In this document: piece after piece, positions 61,314 to 64,000 of the stretch
How the letters are laid out: every line of letters begins with the position of its first letter
Position numbering within the stretch: the first letter of the stretch is position 1
Origin: UBA1546 sp049302185
Lineage (GTDB): Bacteria; Nitrospirota; Thermodesulfovibrionia; Thermodesulfovibrionales; UBA1546
Direction of reading: 5' to 3'
Length of the DNA stretch: 64,000 bases
NCBI GenBank assembly: GCA_049302185.1
Contig: JBAQLV010000023.1
Location: 62,001-126,000, forward strand
Notes under the pieces: generated by a model
The model's database searches: none
Told to the model about the DNA's origin: nothing
What the model saw: only the letters and a program-made list of their open reading frames with translations
Position numbers and translations under genes: made by a program

Positions 61314-63980
61314 ATGACTGACTTTAAAAGTATATTTAAAAGATTTTATAAGACATCTCAGCCTTTACCCGCTAAACTGTCTTCAACAGAGGCATTTAAG
61401 GCAAAGTACCACGCATTTCAGCGCCTTCTTGAAAAAAACAATCATGTCCTTGGATTAATGGCAGACATGGAAGAAAAGATGTCAGGTGAATACCTATTTG
61501 ACAGGCATTACATTGATACAAATTGGAGATTAATTTCCGATAACGTTTTAGGCATTATAGAAAACCTTAATATTCTCTCAAAAGACAAATACAACCAACT
61601 TTACAAACTTCATGATGAAATCAATAAAGATATCGAACAATTTTCGTCCCGAAGGCTGCAGATTCCTGTCAGTGCTTTCACTATCCCCATTGAAGAACTT
61701 AAAGGCGATATGACAAACATTGCAGGCGGCAAGATGGCCCATCTCGGTGAAATAAAGAGCCTCCTTGATTTACCGGCCCCTGACGGTTTTGCAATCACTG
61801 CCTATTCATTCAAAAAATTTATGGAACACAATAAATTTTCTGAAAAGATAAATGAAAAACTATCCTCTCTTGCCATAGAGAATATGGAGGAACTCGATAG
61901 AGTAAGCAAAGAGATTCAGGATATGGTCATACAGGCAGAAATCCCTGAGGATTTAGAAAATGCAATAAAGAATGCAGTTGAAGGTTTAAAGTTTAAAGTT
62001 GGAACTACCCCTCACCCTTGCCCTCTCCCGCAAGGGGAGAGGGAACTCTCTTTTATTTCCCCTCCCTTGATGGGAGGGGATGAAGGGGAGGGTGAACCTT
62101 CGACTGTTCGTGTTTCCGTGCGCAGCAGCGCCATTCAGGAAGATGGCGAATTCAGCTTTGCAGGTCAGTATGCGACCTTTCTCAATGTGCCTGAAGATTT
62201 AATCCTCCAGAGATACAAAGAGGTCGTGGCGAGTCTCTTTACACAGCGGGCTATCTTTTACTATAAGACAAAGGGTTTTTCTGAAGAAGAGATGGTCATG
62301 GCAGTTGGGGTCCTAATGATGATTGATGCAAAGGCAGGCGGCGTCATTTATACGAGTGATCCCAATGATCCTGAGAATGACACAGTCATAATTAATGCTG
62401 TATGGGGACTTGGAAAATCCGTTGTTGATGGGTCGGTGGAGCCTGATTCCTACAGCATTTCAAAAAAAACAGGAGCTATTTTAGAAAAAAGGATAGCTAA
62501 ACAACAGACTATGCTTATATGTAATCCTGAAGGAGGCATAAAGGAGGTTAATGTTCCTGATGAAATGAAGGACAAACCAAGCCTGACTGATGATGAGATA
62601 AAGACATTATTTAGCTATGCCTCTATTCTTGAAAATCATTACGGCAAACCTCAGGACATAGAATGGGCAATTGACCATGATGATCAGATATACGTCCTGC
62701 AAAGCAGACCTTTAAGGATGTTGAAAGTTGAAAAAGAAAAGTTGAAGGTCCCCAGAAGGATAGAAAAATACAATATCTTGCTTGATAAAGGTGTTATTGC
62801 CTGTAAAGGGGTGGGGTATGGTAAGGCTTTTATTCTGAGAAAGGAAGAAGACCTGAAAGACTTTCCGAAAGGCGCTGTGTTGGTAGCAAAACACACATCC
62901 ACAAAATTCGTTACGGTCATGAACAAAGCAAGCGCAATTATTACAGATGTCGGAGGAACTACAGGCCATATGGCATCCCTTACGAGGGAGTTTCAGGTGC
63001 CTGCCATCCTCGATGCGGAGATAGCAACCGATGTTATCAAAGACGGGCAGGAAATAACAGTAGATGCCGTCAATTGCAATATATATGAGGGCAGGGTTAA
63101 TGAGCTTCTTGAGTATGCCTTGAAAAAGAAAGAGCCTTTTAAAGATACACACCTATTTAAGACATTGGGAAATGTACTGAAATGGATAGTCCCCCTGAAT
63201 CTTGTGGATCCCGAATATGAAAACTTCAAGACTGAGTATTGCAAGACCTTTCATGATATAACCCGATTTGCCCATGAAACAGCTATGGCTGAAATGTTTT
63301 TTATGGGCGGAGAGCACAATACCGAAGGGCCTCAGACAATCGCACTGAAAGCAGGAATACCCGTTGATATCCGTCTTTTAAACATTGATGGCGGATTTAA
63401 AGAAGGCATAAACAAGGCAACTGCCGAGGACATACTCTCTATTCCATTTTCCGCGATACTAAGAGGCATGAGGACCATGAGATGGCCCGAGCCAAGACCT
63501 GCCGATGTTAAAGGTTTTCTGGGAATGATAGCGCATTCGGCATCGGTACCGGAAGAACAGCTTCAAGAGATGGGTGAAAAGAGTTTTGCTGTAGTGTCGA
63601 GGAATTATATGAATTTCAGTATAAGGCTTGGTTATCATTTTTCAATGGTTGAGGCATATGTAGGCGAAAACTTAAATGATAACTATATAAAGTTTTTTTT
63701 CAAAGGAGGGGGAGCTGCTTATGACAGGAGATTAAGACGTGTCAGGCTTATAACGGAGATCCTGAAGAAAATGGGCTTCAGGATAAGTATTAAAGAAGAT
63801 GTAGTGGATGCTATTCTTACTAAGTATAAAGCTCCCACTATTGAAGAAAAATTAGAGGTTATGGGCAAACTCACAGCCTACACCAAACAATTGGATATGG
63901 TCATGTACAATGACGCTGTTACCGACATGTTTGTGGAGGAATTTGTTAAAGACCATGTAAAGAAAGGGAATAGGAAATAG
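61314..63980 (+). CDS. Pyruvate/PEP-dikinase-like protein with a novel C-terminus
   Basis: The 888-residue product has an ATP-grasp pyruvate,phosphate dikinase N-terminal domain (about 125-460: GGKMAHLGEI, VRVSVRSSAIQEDG, QDIEWAIDHDDQIYVLQSRP). A swivelling phosphohistidine domain (about 495-590) has the catalytic H552 in DVGGTTGHMASLTREF. The PEP-binding TIM barrel of PpsA and PpdK is missing; about 290 other residues follow (FMGGEHNTEGPQTI, LRGMRTMRWPEPRP). It may phosphorylate a partner other than pyruvate. An in-frame repeat supplies about residues 232-261. Confidence 0.8.
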   Translation: MTDFKSIFKRFYKTSQPLPAKLSSTEAFKAKYHAFQRLLEKNNHVLGLMADMEEKMSGEYLFDRHYIDTNWRLISDNVLGIIENLNILSKDKYNQLYKLHDEINKDIEQFSSRRLQIPVSAFTIPIEELKGDMTNIAGGKMAHLGEIKSLLDLPAPDGFAITAYSFKKFMEHNKFSEKINEKLSSLAIENMEELDRVSKEIQDMVIQAEIPEDLENAIKNAVEGLKFKVGTTPHPCPLPQGERELSFISPPLMGGDEGEGEPSTVRVSVRSSAIQEDGEFSFAGQYATFLNVPEDLILQRYKEVVASLFTQRAIFYYKTKGFSEEEMVMAVGVLMMIDAKAGGVIYTSDPNDPENDTVIINAVWGLGKSVVDGSVEPDSYSISKKTGAILEKRIAKQQTMLICNPEGGIKEVNVPDEMKDKPSLTDDEIKTLFSYASILENHYGKPQDIEWAIDHDDQIYVLQSRPLRMLKVEKEKLKVPRRIEKYNILLDKGVIACKGVGYGKAFILRKEEDLKDFPKGAVLVAKHTSTKFVTVMNKASAIITDVGGTTGHMASLTREFQVPAILDAEIATDVIKDGQEITVDAVNCNIYEGRVNELLEYALKKKEPFKDTHLFKTLGNVLKWIVPLNLVDPEYENFKTEYCKTFHDITRFAHETAMAEMFFMGGEHNTEGPQTIALKAGIPVDIRLLNIDGGFKEGINKATAEDILSIPFSAILRGMRTMRWPEPRPADVKGFLGMIAHSASVPEEQLQEMGEKSFAVVSRNYMNFSIRLGYHFSMVEAYVGENLNDNYIKFFFKGGGAAYDRRLRRVRLITEILKKMGFRISIKEDVVDAILTKYKAPTIEEKLEVMGKLTAYTKQLDMVMYNDAVTDMFVEEFVKDHVKKGNRK
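62007..62094. repeat. G/C-rich double-hairpin repeat inside the dikinase-like gene
   Basis: It is the inverse counterpart of 16481-16598: CCTCTCCCGCAAGGGGAGAGG and CCCCTCCCTTGATGGGAGGGG hairpins within CACCC...GGGTG ends. In frame it reads PHPCPLPQGERE...PPLMGGDEGEGE. It inserts just ahead of the VRSSA motif of the ATP-grasp domain. Confidence 0.8.
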
Positions 63981-64000
63981 CGTAAGCTTCCCCTAAAAGC

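Overview
The window looks like a piece of a diderm, probably anaerobic bacterial chromosome of moderate GC (about 40-45% by eye). The outer membrane is implied by a PilMNOPQ type IV pilus assembly operon and lipoproteins. Anaerobic or microaerobic life is suggested by a B12-dependent class II ribonucleotide reductase and by SelB. Gene content and the many short palindromic repeats resemble Nitrospirota or Desulfobacterota genomes; this is an impression and no phylogeny was run.

Layout. 1-1.5 kb: the end of ispD, then ispF and truB. 1.6-6.7 kb: pilMNOPQ. 6.7-10.1 kb: shikimate genes aroC, aroK and aroB, with a four-helix-bundle gene inserted among repeats. 10.1-13.5 kb: selB, pdxA and a small membrane-anchored protein. 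13.8-22.8 kb, mostly minus strand: an OsmC-type protein, bioA, then the phosphate regulon phoU-pstB-pstA-pstC-pstS-phoR-phoB with two Pho-box-like arrays. 22.8-25.1 kb: an SspB-like protein, tRNA-Arg(CCT) and a cobA-hemD fusion. 25.3-27.9 kb: an NrdR-box promoter, a 55-residue Cys-rich protein, nrdJ and a terminator. 28-30.8 kb: an accessory patch with an AT-rich HNH cassette, gene remnants, a second four-helix-bundle protein and a CGGC-domain protein. 30.8-42.8 kb: parB-parA, an MltD-like lytic transglycosylase, TPR and PHP proteins, comF, purA, serA, two small-molecule kinases and uvrC.

42.8-64 kb is the most unusual part. It is dense in ion transport and signalling: a CaCA exchanger, a KefB-type CPA2 transporter, two NhaD-type antiporters, two CBS proteins, a SulP permease with a large soluble insertion, a DASS/SLC13 permease, a protein recognisable as an LCIB-type (carbonic-anhydrase-like) family member, a cytidylate-kinase-like/receiver fusion, three stand-alone receivers, a HAMP histidine kinase, a degenerate histidine kinase, a HutC-type GntR regulator and a pyruvate/PEP-dikinase-like protein. 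A shared AT-rich motif (ATAATGTTATAATGAT-like) lies before sulP, gntR and the dikinase-like gene, which suggests one regulon. A sodium-driven inorganic-carbon or anion uptake system with its own signalling cascade is a testable reading.

A second theme is short repeats that have entered coding sequence in frame. A near-identical 22-bp element occurs in pilQ, twice in uvrC and in bioA. Other repeat families interrupt aroC (three times), pilQ, bioA, phoR, cobA-hemD, a phosphotransferase gene and the dikinase-like gene, in every case without breaking the frame.
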